The translations under genes and the position numbers were made by a program. A stretch of 64,000 nucleotides of DNA, taken from the NCBI RefSeq assembly GCF_900102545.1, contig NZ_FNBN01000001.1, positions 1,442,221 through 1,506,220 of the forward strand. The letters are read 5' to 3'. Source of the DNA: Chitinophaga filiformis (GTDB lineage Bacteria; Bacteroidota; Bacteroidia; Chitinophagales; Chitinophagaceae). Below the pieces are notes generated by a model. The model was not told the origin of the DNA and searched no databases. It saw nothing but the letters and a program-made list of their open reading frames with translations. This document shows, one piece after another, positions 34,027 to 42,702 of this stretch; the first letter of the stretch is position 1; every line of letters starts with the position of its first letter.

Positions 34027-35157
34027 TCACTTTTTCAATACCAGATCTTCTTTAGCAGCCCAGCCGTTGATATCCTGCTTGCTGAGTGCTGCCGCCATCA
34101 TATCAGGAAACTTGTCTGGTGTACAGGCAAAAACAGGAATGCCAAGATTAGAGAAGTATTGTGCATTGCTATAATCGTAAGCAGGAGCGCCATCATCATT
34201 TAGCGCCAGTAACACGATCACCTGTACACCGGCAGCAACCAGTTCAGCTGCACGTTTCCGCATGTTATCGTCACTGCCTCCTTCAAAGAGGTCTGTGATC
34301 AGCACCAGTACTGTATCAGCAGGTTTTGTAATGATCTGCTGGCAGTACGACAGTGCGGCATTAATATCTGTACCTCCTCCTAATTGTACGCCAAATAACA
34401 GGTCAACTGGATCTTTCAATTCTTCAGTCAGATCAGCAACGGCAGTATCAAATACCACCATGCGGGTTTTGATGGCAGGTATTGATGCCATTACAGATCC
34501 GAAGATACCAGAGTAAACAACAGAAGTTCCCATAGAACCACTTTGATCAAGACAGAGAACTACGTCTTTCAGAGAGGTTGTTCTTCGTCCATAACCGATA
34601 CGGGTTTCGGGAATGATAGTTTTGTATTCAGGTTGATAATGCTGTAGGTTCTTGAGTATAGTAGCGTGCCAGTTGATCTCATTGTGACGGGGCCTCTTGT
34701 TGCGAATGCTTCTGTGCAGACTACCGGTGATAGCTTGTAAGGTAGGCTGTGTCAGCTTTTTCAACAGATCATCTACCACTCTTTTTACTACCTGGCGGGC
34801 TGTATCTCTTGTTTTATCAGGAATGGCATGGCGTAACGTTAGTAATGTAGCTACGAGATGTACATCAGGTTCTACATTTTCCAGCATTTCCTTTTCAAGT
34901 AAGAGCTGTGTAATGTTTAGGCGTTGTATGGCATCGCGTTGCATGACCTGCACAACGGAGGCTGGGAAGAATGTACGGATATCACCCAGCCAGCGACTAA
35001 CGTTGGGAGAGGAGGGGCCAAGGCCTCCTTTTTTCTCACTATCATAAAGTGCCTCCAATGTTTTATCCATCTGCAGTTCCTGTCCACTGAGAGAGAAACC
35101 AGTGCCGTCTGCATCACTACCTCCCAATACGAGGCGCCATTTATTCAGATCATCCAT
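34027..35157 (-). CDS. VWA domain protein of a MoxR-VWA-SWIM cluster
   Basis: 376-aa cytoplasmic protein without signal peptide. An N-terminal helical part (about 1-195) precedes a von Willebrand A domain whose metal site (MIDAS) reads LCLDQSGSM at about 200, with the second part GGGTDINAAL and an Asp in VLITDLFEGG. Proteins of this kind (YehP-like) work with a MoxR AAA+ ATPase, the VWA domain probably recruiting clients or partners through its metal ion. It is the last gene of the five-gene operon (SWIM, DUF5691, MoxR, DUF5682, VWA), six bases behind the DUF5682 gene. Confidence 0.88.
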   Translation of the reverse strand: MDDLNKWRLVLGGSDADGTGFSLSGQELQMDKTLEALYDSEKKGGLGPSSPNVSRWLGDIRTFFPASVVQVMQRDAIQRLNITQLLLEKEMLENVEPDVHLVATLLTLRHAIPDKTRDTARQVVKRVVDDLLKKLTQPTLQAITGSLHRSIRNKRPRHNEINWHATILKNLQHYQPEYKTIIPETRIGYGRRTTSLKDVVLCLDQSGSMGTSVVYSGIFGSVMASIPAIKTRMVVFDTAVADLTEELKDPVDLLFGVQLGGGTDINAALSYCQQIITKPADTVLVLITDLFEGGSDDNMRKRAAELVAAGVQVIVLLALNDDGAPAYDYSNAQYFSNLGIPVFACTPDKFPDMMAAALSKQDINGWAAKEDLVLKK

Positions 35158-35163
35158 ACAATA

Positions 35164-37410
35164 CTATTTAATACCTAACATTTGTAATACCACAGGAACA
35201 CCTTTCATCGCTCTTGCAGTATCTATGTTGTCCATTTCCTGCTGATGCAGGCCTGTGATTCCGGTGGTACCACCTTTTGCTTTTTCCCCCAGTTTCCTTC
35301 TTTCTGTTTTACTGAAATTAGAGAAGGTTCTGCGCAGTAAAGGCAGTAGTTGTTTGAAGGCCTCTTCTTCCAGCTGATGCATCCAGTTATATACAACGGT
35401 CCAGAGATCATTATCTACAAGTAATAGCGTACCACTTCCCTTGAGAAATCCTTCCAGCCACGCTGCAGATATTACAGGTGGCACAGCAGCAGACATAGCA
35501 TAACTGAACGTTTTTACCAGTTCATTGCCTCCAATTTGTCTGTGGTCTGTTAATAGTCTGGTAGCATAACCTCCGATGATTGGAGCGGTACTATCATTGC
35601 CTGCTACCTGGAAGAGGGTTTGTTGCCATTGTGTGGTAAGCTCTAGTTCCTGTAAGATCAGGATAGCGTCATTCATTCCATAGATGAGTTCCAGTAATTC
35701 TGTTGCTGCATCATCAGCAATAGCAATACAGGCTGGAGGCAGACTGATACAGATACGTGTGATCATCCCGGCAGTGATACTCTCTACAAGCGTCGCATCC
35801 GTTTTCCTGACGTTACCATAGCGGCTGATCTGCACCAGACCTGGAATGACAGTCATTAACTGCATTACATCTCCTGTAGCAGCAGCAAGGTTGTTCACCT
35901 GCTGGACTAATACTTCTACGGCAGCATGCAATTCAGCAGGGATGGCTGTTTCGAGTAAGGTACATACTTCTTTCAGAGAAGTAGTAGTACGTGCCTGATG
36001 TTGTACGTATTGAGAAGTAGCTTCTTCTACTGTATTACCCCAGCTACCTTTCTCGATGATATCAATTGAAAAGCCGGGATCCCATTGCAGGCGCCATTGT
36101 TCTTTGAAGGTACCTTTACCGTTAGTGCCATAACGTTGCCCCCATTGAATACCGAGCATTTCAAGACGATGTAAAAGAATACTACGATCAAGATCTGTCT
36201 CCTTACGAAGGTCAAGTACATAATCTTTAAAGTCGGCAGTTTGTGGCAAACGTAATCTCTTCTGCTGTTTTTCGATATCTGTCTGCAATGGAGGGCGGGG
36301 GATATCTGAAGGAACCTCACCGATCTTATCACTGACAATTAACTCATCCCTGATAAGCTGCAGCATGAAGTCTTCTCCATTACAGAGCACACTAAGCGTA
36401 GCGTCATTCAGTTCTTCCAGACCAGGCTTAGGTAGCTGCCTGATAGCTGTTAAGGCAGAAGAGAGACGAACCGCTTCCAATACATGCGCAACAGAAATAT
36501 CTTTTTGCTGATCCCTGAATAGCCTTGCCACACGCGACATCCAGCGGGAACCATCATCTGTAGGGTAACGCCAGTTATGTTCGTACCATCCTGGCGAATT
36601 GATACCAGCACCGTAGCCGCTGCTATAACTAAGACGATTGTATGTCCAAGGGATCCAGGTGGTCGCTACCTTTACTTTAGGGAGTCCTTTTAACAGGTCG
36701 TTATCATCCTTTGCTTTGGGCATATTAATGAGTGCAGGAGCATGCCATGCACCACAGACAACGGCAATCTCCGTGAACATTTCTCTTTCTGCCTGCCGGA
36801 TAGTTTTGCGCATATGTGCTTCACGCAGCTGTTCCTCTCTGTCGTAAGGCAGGCGCAGGTCCTGGCGTAATGCCTGTATACCTTCTGCTATAGCGGTAAA
36901 TACTTCCTCGGGGTCCTGCCTGTACTCAAACATATGTTCCCACCATTTCTCCTCATCTTCAAAACCAGCAGCACCGGCCAGATGAGCGATTGGATTATAT
37001 TTTACAGTACGGGCATCGGGTATGTGAGGAGTAAGAGTACTATTCAGTGAAGGCGCTTCTTCAGCGTCTACCTTTGGTTCTCTTGCTGCCTTTAATTCAA
37101 ATTGGTGAGCCATGGGCAAATCCATGAAACGCACCGGGATCTTGTTTTTACGGGCGTATAAGATAGCCTGCCATTCCGGAGAGAATTCAGCAAACGGATA
37201 GAATACCGCTTTCTGTGGAGCATCCGGCTGATAGGCAAGAATGGCCACTGGCGGAACCAGGTGTTCATTACCTACCCATTCCAGGATGCCATCTGCTTCA
37301 GGAGGACCTTCAACCAGCACAATGTCAGGTCTCGTCTTTTCAAGGTACTCCTTCACATGTCTGGCAGAGCCGGGCCCATGATGTCGTATGCCTAATATAT
37401 GTATTGACAT
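35164..37410 (-). CDS. DUF5682 family protein
   Basis: 748-aa protein, probably cytoplasmic. The N-terminus MSIHILGIRHHGPGSARHVKEYLE with IVLVEGPPEADG resembles the DUF5682 family (YehM-like in E. coli) and superficially the erythromycin-esterase/TraB-type hydrolases with their paired His/Glu; catalysis is unproven. A histidine-containing segment VVCGAWHAPAL near residue 215 matches that comparison. The rest is helical. Always found, to my knowledge, next to MoxR ATPase and VWA genes. Start is ATG 37410, nine bases behind the MoxR gene. Confidence 0.82.
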   Translation of the reverse strand: MSIHILGIRHHGPGSARHVKEYLEKTRPDIVLVEGPPEADGILEWVGNEHLVPPVAILAYQPDAPQKAVFYPFAEFSPEWQAILYARKNKIPVRFMDLPMAHQFELKAAREPKVDAEEAPSLNSTLTPHIPDARTVKYNPIAHLAGAAGFEDEEKWWEHMFEYRQDPEEVFTAIAEGIQALRQDLRLPYDREEQLREAHMRKTIRQAEREMFTEIAVVCGAWHAPALINMPKAKDDNDLLKGLPKVKVATTWIPWTYNRLSYSSGYGAGINSPGWYEHNWRYPTDDGSRWMSRVARLFRDQQKDISVAHVLEAVRLSSALTAIRQLPKPGLEELNDATLSVLCNGEDFMLQLIRDELIVSDKIGEVPSDIPRPPLQTDIEKQQKRLRLPQTADFKDYVLDLRKETDLDRSILLHRLEMLGIQWGQRYGTNGKGTFKEQWRLQWDPGFSIDIIEKGSWGNTVEEATSQYVQHQARTTTSLKEVCTLLETAIPAELHAAVEVLVQQVNNLAAATGDVMQLMTVIPGLVQISRYGNVRKTDATLVESITAGMITRICISLPPACIAIADDAATELLELIYGMNDAILILQELELTTQWQQTLFQVAGNDSTAPIIGGYATRLLTDHRQIGGNELVKTFSYAMSAAVPPVISAAWLEGFLKGSGTLLLVDNDLWTVVYNWMHQLEEEAFKQLLPLLRRTFSNFSKTERRKLGEKAKGGTTGITGLHQQEMDNIDTARAMKGVPVVLQMLGIK

Positions 37411-37419
37411 AAGGTCTGT

Positions 37420-38496
37420 TTATAGGTCGCGGCAGGCGCGATAAATATCTTTCCAGTCTTCACGTGTCTTTACCACAGTTTCCAGGTATTCCTGCCACAC
37501 CAGTTTATCCTGCACAGGATCTTTTAATACTGCACCGATAATGCCCGCTGCTACATCTGTAGCCTTTAATTGTCCATCGCCAAAATAGGCTGCCATGGCC
37601 AATCCGTTGTTCACAACAGAAATTGCCTCTGCGGTGCTGAGAGTACCGCTTGGAACCTTTATTTTGGTCTTGCCATCTGCAGTGACGCCATTTCTTAATT
37701 CACGGAAGATGGTCACAATGCGGCGAATCTCTTCTACAGCGGGCTTTTCTGCAGGTAGCTCCATGATCTTCTCATAGCTTTCCACACGTCGCTTTACGAT
37801 GTCTATTTCTTCCTCTATGGAGTCAGGCACAGGTAGTATCACTGTATTGAAACGACGTTTCAGCGCGCTGGAGAGATCGTTCACTCCTTTGTCCCTGTTA
37901 TTGGCAGTAGCGATAATATTGAAACCTTTTTGCGCCATCACAGCGGTATTCAGCTCTGGCACAGGCAAGGTCTTTTCAGATAATATTGTAATCAGGGTAT
38001 CCTGTACGTCAGCGCTGATACGGGTCAGCTCTTCAATCCTGGCTATTTTACCAGTCTGCATTGCCCGCATTACCGGTGTTTCTACAAGTGCTTTTTCAGA
38101 TGGACCTTCAGCCAGTAGTCGTGCGTAGTTCCAGCCATAACGGATAGCCTCTTCACCAGTGCCGGCAGTACCCTGTATTATCAGGGTAGAATCTCCGCTG
38201 ATAGCAGCAGCCAGGTGTTCACTTACCCAGCTTTTTGCAGTACCGGGCAGTCCGTATAAGAGTAATGCCCTGTCGGTAGTAAGTGTAGCAACAGCGATCT
38301 CAATCAACCTGCGGTTACCGATATATTTAGGTTGTACCTCGAACCCATTTTTCAGTTGCCCTCCCATCAGATAAGTGACTACCGCCTGCGGGGATAACTG
38401 CCAGGTGTAAGGACGCTTTTCAGTATCCTGCTTTCTCAGTTCTTCCAGTTCCTCAAGGAACAATTGTTCGGCATGTTGACGTAGTACGTTTGACAT
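37420..38496 (-). CDS. MoxR-family AAA+ ATPase
   Basis: 358-aa AAA+ ATPase of the MoxR branch. Walker A is LLLYGLPGTAKSWVSEHLAAA at about 100-120. The Walker B region reads KIARIEELTRISADVQDTLI, sensor 1 is FNIIATANNRDKGVNDLSSALKRRFN, which includes the arginine finger. MoxR ATPases act as chaperones that activate or disassemble protein complexes through a VWA partner. This one resembles YehL. It is the central gene of the five-gene operon and separated by nine and 37 bases from its neighbours. Confidence 0.9.
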   Translation of the reverse strand: MSNVLRQHAEQLFLEELEELRKQDTEKRPYTWQLSPQAVVTYLMGGQLKNGFEVQPKYIGNRRLIEIAVATLTTDRALLLYGLPGTAKSWVSEHLAAAISGDSTLIIQGTAGTGEEAIRYGWNYARLLAEGPSEKALVETPVMRAMQTGKIARIEELTRISADVQDTLITILSEKTLPVPELNTAVMAQKGFNIIATANNRDKGVNDLSSALKRRFNTVILPVPDSIEEEIDIVKRRVESYEKIMELPAEKPAVEEIRRIVTIFRELRNGVTADGKTKIKVPSGTLSTAEAISVVNNGLAMAAYFGDGQLKATDVAAGIIGAVLKDPVQDKLVWQEYLETVVKTREDWKDIYRACRDL

Positions 38497-38533
38497 CTTT
38501 ATATGCTTGAAAGTGATCGTTTGGGTTTATAAA

Positions 38534-39982
38534 TTATTTGAAGGCCTTGTTGATCTGTACTTTACAGGACAACAGCTTTCGTATATGCTCGCTTGTATTT
38601 CTCCAGGTGGCCTGATATGCAGGTTCTTCCGGAGCAAGCTTTTCCAGTTCTTCTGTTATAACCGGAGGCAACTGCAATACATGTTTGTCGAAGAAGTTCC
38701 GGGTATACTGATATGGATTGCGGGCCATCCATTTTAATACCTCACTGGTAATTTCAAGTCCCCATTCATCTGTACGGTTGCTCAGGTAATTAATAACATC
38801 CTGCGGATAGTTACTGAACAGTCGTAAGGCATATGCTTCCTGTTCTGTCGCCGGCAACAGGGGAATAACATCAGGATAAAAAGCAGTACTCTTTTGAAGC
38901 AGTAATCTCAACCATGCAGCATCTTTAAACCGCCCGGCGGCGAGGATGAGCGCAGGTATGAAACGTTTACCAAGATCATCTTTTTCAAAAAGAAGGAAGA
39001 CTTCTTCCTTGTCTGCATTAAAAAGAGATTCCCACCATGATGGAGGAACACTGCCCGTTAACTGAAAGAGGATGTAGGCTTCTTCGCTGATGTTCTTCTC
39101 ATTGCTTAGTGTAGCAATGCCAGAGTCAATAATCCTTTTATCCAGGGGTAGTTGCAAGGAAATATGCAATGACTGACCAGGTCCGCGGGAAATAGCACCT
39201 TGTAGTATCTGCCAGTAAGCTTGCACAATAAACGAAGATGGAATCTGCTTCAGTAGCGCCCATACCTCGTCTTTGACCTTCTGGTTTTTCTCCTGTAGGG
39301 ATTCCAGCCAGGAACGATCATCTTCAGATATATTGATACGCATGATCTTCAGAAATTCCGTTCTGGTAGATATGTTCTCCTGCGCCCATGTTTGCTGTAA
39401 CCATTCACGCGCCATACCTGGATAGGACTGCCTGATCTCCTGTAATACCTGTCTGCGGTCTTCAGCACTTCCCGTCTGCCAGCGATCTTCATTGCTGACT
39501 GCAAAAGGAAATTGCCAGTCAGGGTTCATACTGCTTAGCCACTGCCCACGTTTTCCACATACCGTCATTGCGAGATGGCGTATACGCTTTTGGGCGACTG
39601 CCGTATCCAGTAGTACAGGAATATATTCAGACACTACCACCTGTCCTTTGTCGTGACAGGCTTCCAGCCAGTAAGTAACTAAGGGTAAGAGGTCCATATC
39701 AAGGGCGTCCTGCAATGCATAGATTGCCTGTGTGCTACAGTAGGGGCGCTCTTCTGCCGGGGCGGGTTGTAGAGGAACGCCGCTGTTGTTAACAGGATTC
39801 ACACCACTTTGCCGGTAGTTCAACATCACTGCTGCTATATGCAGGAATTGTGTTTCCGCATCAAGGCTTTTATCCTTCATTATCGTTTCGGCTACAGGAG
39901 TCAGGTCTGCCGGAAGATCAGCAGGAGTTAACTGTTTTTTCCCTGTACCCAGTAAAGCGGTATTAATGATATTATTCCACAT
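38534..39982 (-). CDS. DUF5691 family protein
   Basis: 482-aa helical protein whose start MWNNIINTALLGTGKK fits the DUF5691 family, which occurs beside SWIM and MoxR genes. The sequence is rich in Trp, Leu and Gln with helical repeats (HEAT/TPR-like impression), e.g. WLQQTWAQENISTRTEFLKIM and FKDAAWLRLLLQKS. No catalytic motif. A scaffold or client-binding role is a reasonable guess. It starts six bases behind the SWIM gene and ends 37 bases before MoxR. Confidence 0.75.
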   Translation of the reverse strand: MWNNIINTALLGTGKKQLTPADLPADLTPVAETIMKDKSLDAETQFLHIAAVMLNYRQSGVNPVNNSGVPLQPAPAEERPYCSTQAIYALQDALDMDLLPLVTYWLEACHDKGQVVVSEYIPVLLDTAVAQKRIRHLAMTVCGKRGQWLSSMNPDWQFPFAVSNEDRWQTGSAEDRRQVLQEIRQSYPGMAREWLQQTWAQENISTRTEFLKIMRINISEDDRSWLESLQEKNQKVKDEVWALLKQIPSSFIVQAYWQILQGAISRGPGQSLHISLQLPLDKRIIDSGIATLSNEKNISEEAYILFQLTGSVPPSWWESLFNADKEEVFLLFEKDDLGKRFIPALILAAGRFKDAAWLRLLLQKSTAFYPDVIPLLPATEQEAYALRLFSNYPQDVINYLSNRTDEWGLEITSEVLKWMARNPYQYTRNFFDKHVLQLPPVITEELEKLAPEEPAYQATWRNTSEHIRKLLSCKVQINKAFK

Positions 39983-39988
39983 GTCCTG

Positions 39989-41296
39989 CTATAACAATTT
40001 ATAGGTCCCATTATGCCAAACGCCCAGTGGTTCGTATTCCTGCTCTTTCCCAAGTACTGCCATGTCTAAAGGATGACCGCCGCTCAGGGATAGCAATTTC
40101 CAGATATTCCGGAAGCCGTGTTTTACCGGCATGATCTGGTCATGCTGGTCTTTCAGCCACCATTTCATATTGTGCTGAACAGGGGTCAGCTGTTGTACAA
40201 TATACGGCCTTTCACTGCGGACAGGCATCTTTTCCGAAAGCTCAGTTTCTGCAGCTGCCAGTTCCTGCCATCCGGGCAATCCATATGTATCTTGCAGGGA
40301 ATTGTTGGTAACCGGCTCTTTGATGATAGCTCTCAGTGGAACATTGGACTGAAAATAGACCAGTTCTGCTTCAATAGACATGCCTGGCGTTAATAGCAAT
40401 TGTGGCCTTGACATTCCACGGGCATAGAACTGTAGTACCAGCGCCGGCAGGAAGGAATGAAGGCCATACAGCCAGTATTTTTCAGTAGTGAGATTATCTT
40501 CTTCAGTCGTTTGTTTGTTGAGGATCAGCCAGGTGTCTTTTATGCCGGACTGCTGTCGCAGCATTTCCTGGCTTTGTGTAAAACCTACTAAGGAGCGAAG
40601 CTCCTGTTGTAAGGAGGAGGAAAGTGCTTCTCCCTGAAGGAAGCCCTGAGCTACCAGGTAAATACGGAGAAACTGATCCATGAATTCATGCTGCCAGCCT
40701 TCACCGTAAAAGTTAATTTCTGATAATCCGCGTATCATACCTGCCAGTCCGGGAGCCTGTGCATCCACCATTCTGCGGGCCATGGTTTCCCAGTAGGAAG
40801 TGCCTTTTTCCGGCAACTGGAGCAGACCATTACGCACGATATCCTTCATCCACAGTAATAGCTCATAAATGCCGTCTTCCACTTTTTGTTGCCGGGCCTG
40901 TTGCCTTTTGGCCTGAGCTGTTTCATCAACAGATTTTTCTTCCTTATCTGCCTGTTTGGTTTCTTTCTGAGTCCGCTTTTGGATCCATTCATTCACCCAG
41001 TCAGGCGGAGCGTTATCTGTAAATAGTTCCGGCTGCCGTGCATACAATAGCATCAATCCTATACCATGTTTACAAGGGAATTTACGACTGGGGCAACTGC
41101 ATTTGAAAGCAAGCGTATCAGAAAGCGCTATCTGGGTTTGATAAGGCTTGCTGCCACTTCCCTGGCATTCTCCCCACAAGGCGTGGTCACTGGCTCCTTT
41201 ACTTACCCATTTGGCAGTACCGGCCAATGCCTTTCCGGCTTTCCTGGAAGGTTCATCTGGTGCCAATGCAAGCACCTGTTCTTCTGATAGGCGCAA
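39989..41296 (-). CDS. SWIM zinc-finger protein
   Basis: 435-aa protein, first gene of the operon. The SWIM motif CxCx(n)CxH is visible at about residues 70-80 (FKCSCPSRKFPCKHGIGL). SWIM fingers bind DNA or proteins; in this gene neighbourhood (YehQ-like in E. coli) the role is unknown. After the finger comes a charged Lys/Glu/Gln linker (about 110-140) and then a long helical/beta region. Start ATG 41296. Confidence 0.87.
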   Translation of the reverse strand: MRLSEEQVLALAPDEPSRKAGKALAGTAKWVSKGASDHALWGECQGSGSKPYQTQIALSDTLAFKCSCPSRKFPCKHGIGLMLLYARQPELFTDNAPPDWVNEWIQKRTQKETKQADKEEKSVDETAQAKRQQARQQKVEDGIYELLLWMKDIVRNGLLQLPEKGTSYWETMARRMVDAQAPGLAGMIRGLSEINFYGEGWQHEFMDQFLRIYLVAQGFLQGEALSSSLQQELRSLVGFTQSQEMLRQQSGIKDTWLILNKQTTEEDNLTTEKYWLYGLHSFLPALVLQFYARGMSRPQLLLTPGMSIEAELVYFQSNVPLRAIIKEPVTNNSLQDTYGLPGWQELAAAETELSEKMPVRSERPYIVQQLTPVQHNMKWWLKDQHDQIMPVKHGFRNIWKLLSLSGGHPLDMAVLGKEQEYEPLGVWHNGTYKLL

Positions 41297-41334
41297 TGGA
41301 TATAATGTTTAAAAAGTACTGTATACAAACAATG

Positions 41335-41682
41335 TTATGCCAGCAGTGCATGATAAATCCTGGTATATAACATCACCAGGTAAGTGATCAGGATAACAGA
41401 ATTTAAAACCAGCAGCCAGTTGATGTCTGTTTGCTTGTATTTATTTTTCACGCAAAGGATGGCGAGTGTAATAAAACCAATAAATAATATGGCTGGAAAA
41501 ACTAGTGTCCACTTACTGGGAAACACCAGATGGGCATTCACCATTTTAGCTTCCCACGATTCACCCTGTCCGGCAATAAGCGGCAGGAGTCCCATGGCAA
41601 GAATTATAATAAAGATCCTTAGGGCCGTCTTTGCCGCAATTTTGCTGATTTTCTGACCCTTACTTTCCTGTTGTTGCATCAT
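41335..41682 (-). CDS. Small three-helix membrane protein of unknown function
   Basis: 115-aa inner-membrane protein with three predicted transmembrane segments (about residues 20-40, ALRIFIIILAMGLLPLIAG; 60-77, LVFPAILFIGFITLAILCV; 90-112, LLVLNSVILITYLVMLYTR) and a polar N-terminus MMQQQESKGQ. No family recognised. It lies 38 bases upstream of the SWIM gene on the same strand and could be the first gene of that operon, or an independent one. Confidence 0.65.
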   Translation of the reverse strand: MMQQQESKGQKISKIAAKTALRIFIIILAMGLLPLIAGQGESWEAKMVNAHLVFPSKWTLVFPAILFIGFITLAILCVKNKYKQTDINWLLVLNSVILITYLVMLYTRIYHALLA

Positions 41683-41733
41683 TTCTTCAAGAGTTTAAAA
41701 TAACATCCGGTTGCTAAGTTCGGGATTAAAATA

Positions 41734-42702
41734 TTAGGAACCTATTGCCGGTTTGCGAAGATGGGTCCACCAGTGAATAAATATGCCCAGCAGCAGGTTC
41801 AACACGCAAAAGAATGTCATCCATGGGTTTTCCCCGGCAAAACCGCCTATGAATAACCATGCGAAAAAGTAGAGATGAAACCAGCCGGGTACCAGCCAGG
41901 TGATGGCAGGAAGCTTAGCCGTTTGCAGGACTCGTTTTTTCCTGAATCCCCAGATGCTGAGTATCGGGAACAAGATGAGCAGGAAGATCAGTTTTTCCCT
42001 GCTGGCGATGTTGAACTTTTCATGTAGCCAGGTTGACATAGGAAAGAGCGTAATCCATAATGCGAGCTGGGAAATGAGAATAGATAACAAGGGCGTAATT
42101 GCCTGCCAGATACGTGTGATAGCACGGCCACGGAAATGTACTTTTTCAAGTGTACGAGCGAATGTGGAATAAAAGAAAACGACGCACAGCCATCCAAAGA
42201 AGTTACCATAGGGAATGCCGAACCATTGGGCAGTAAGGGGAGAGAGACCCGGTCCACGGGTTTCCCAGTCCCAATGCCACATGTGCAAACGATAGGCGAC
42301 TACATCCATGCTCAGGTCAATGCTCAATGCCAGCAATGCATCAAATGCAGCGGCAGCAATGAGTGGCAGGCCACGACTGTCAGATACCAGTCTGGATGTG
42401 TAAATGATAATACCCCATCCCATACCAATGCAAACGGGAATGTTGTCCGGCGCATGTCCAAGCATCAGCCAGAACTGGCCGTATTTATAGCCGGCATTGG
42501 ACATAACATTCACATATTCCAGTAACAACCCAAAGCCCAGACCTCCCAGCAGATAAGCGACATGACCTGTTCCTCTTTTCCATGCATGGAATAGTGAAAG
42601 GAGGAACAATATGATCATACAGGATTCTGTCAGCGGATAACAGAAACCGGGCGGAAGGCCATAAGGCATGTTTGCGTAAGGTAACATAGCAGGGATTTTC
42701 AT
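41734..42702 (-). CDS. CruF-like carotenoid biosynthesis family membrane protein
   Basis: 322-aa polytopic membrane protein of the carotenoid biosynthesis (DUF422/CruF) type. In characterised relatives such as CruF of cyanobacteria and bisanhydrobacterioruberin hydratase of archaea the product hydrates carotenoid end groups, but no other carotenoid gene is present here. Seen motifs are LSIDLSMDVVAYRLHMWHWDWE and YGNFFGWLCVVFFYS. About seven hydrophobic segments. Start ATG 42702 overlaps the stop of the upstream MFS gene by four bases (ATGA), so the two are translationally coupled. Confidence 0.7.
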   Translation of the reverse strand: MKIPAMLPYANMPYGLPPGFCYPLTESCMIILFLLSLFHAWKRGTGHVAYLLGGLGFGLLLEYVNVMSNAGYKYGQFWLMLGHAPDNIPVCIGMGWGIIIYTSRLVSDSRGLPLIAAAAFDALLALSIDLSMDVVAYRLHMWHWDWETRGPGLSPLTAQWFGIPYGNFFGWLCVVFFYSTFARTLEKVHFRGRAITRIWQAITPLLSILISQLALWITLFPMSTWLHEKFNIASREKLIFLLILFPILSIWGFRKKRVLQTAKLPAITWLVPGWFHLYFFAWLFIGGFAGENPWMTFFCVLNLLLGIFIHWWTHLRKPAIGS

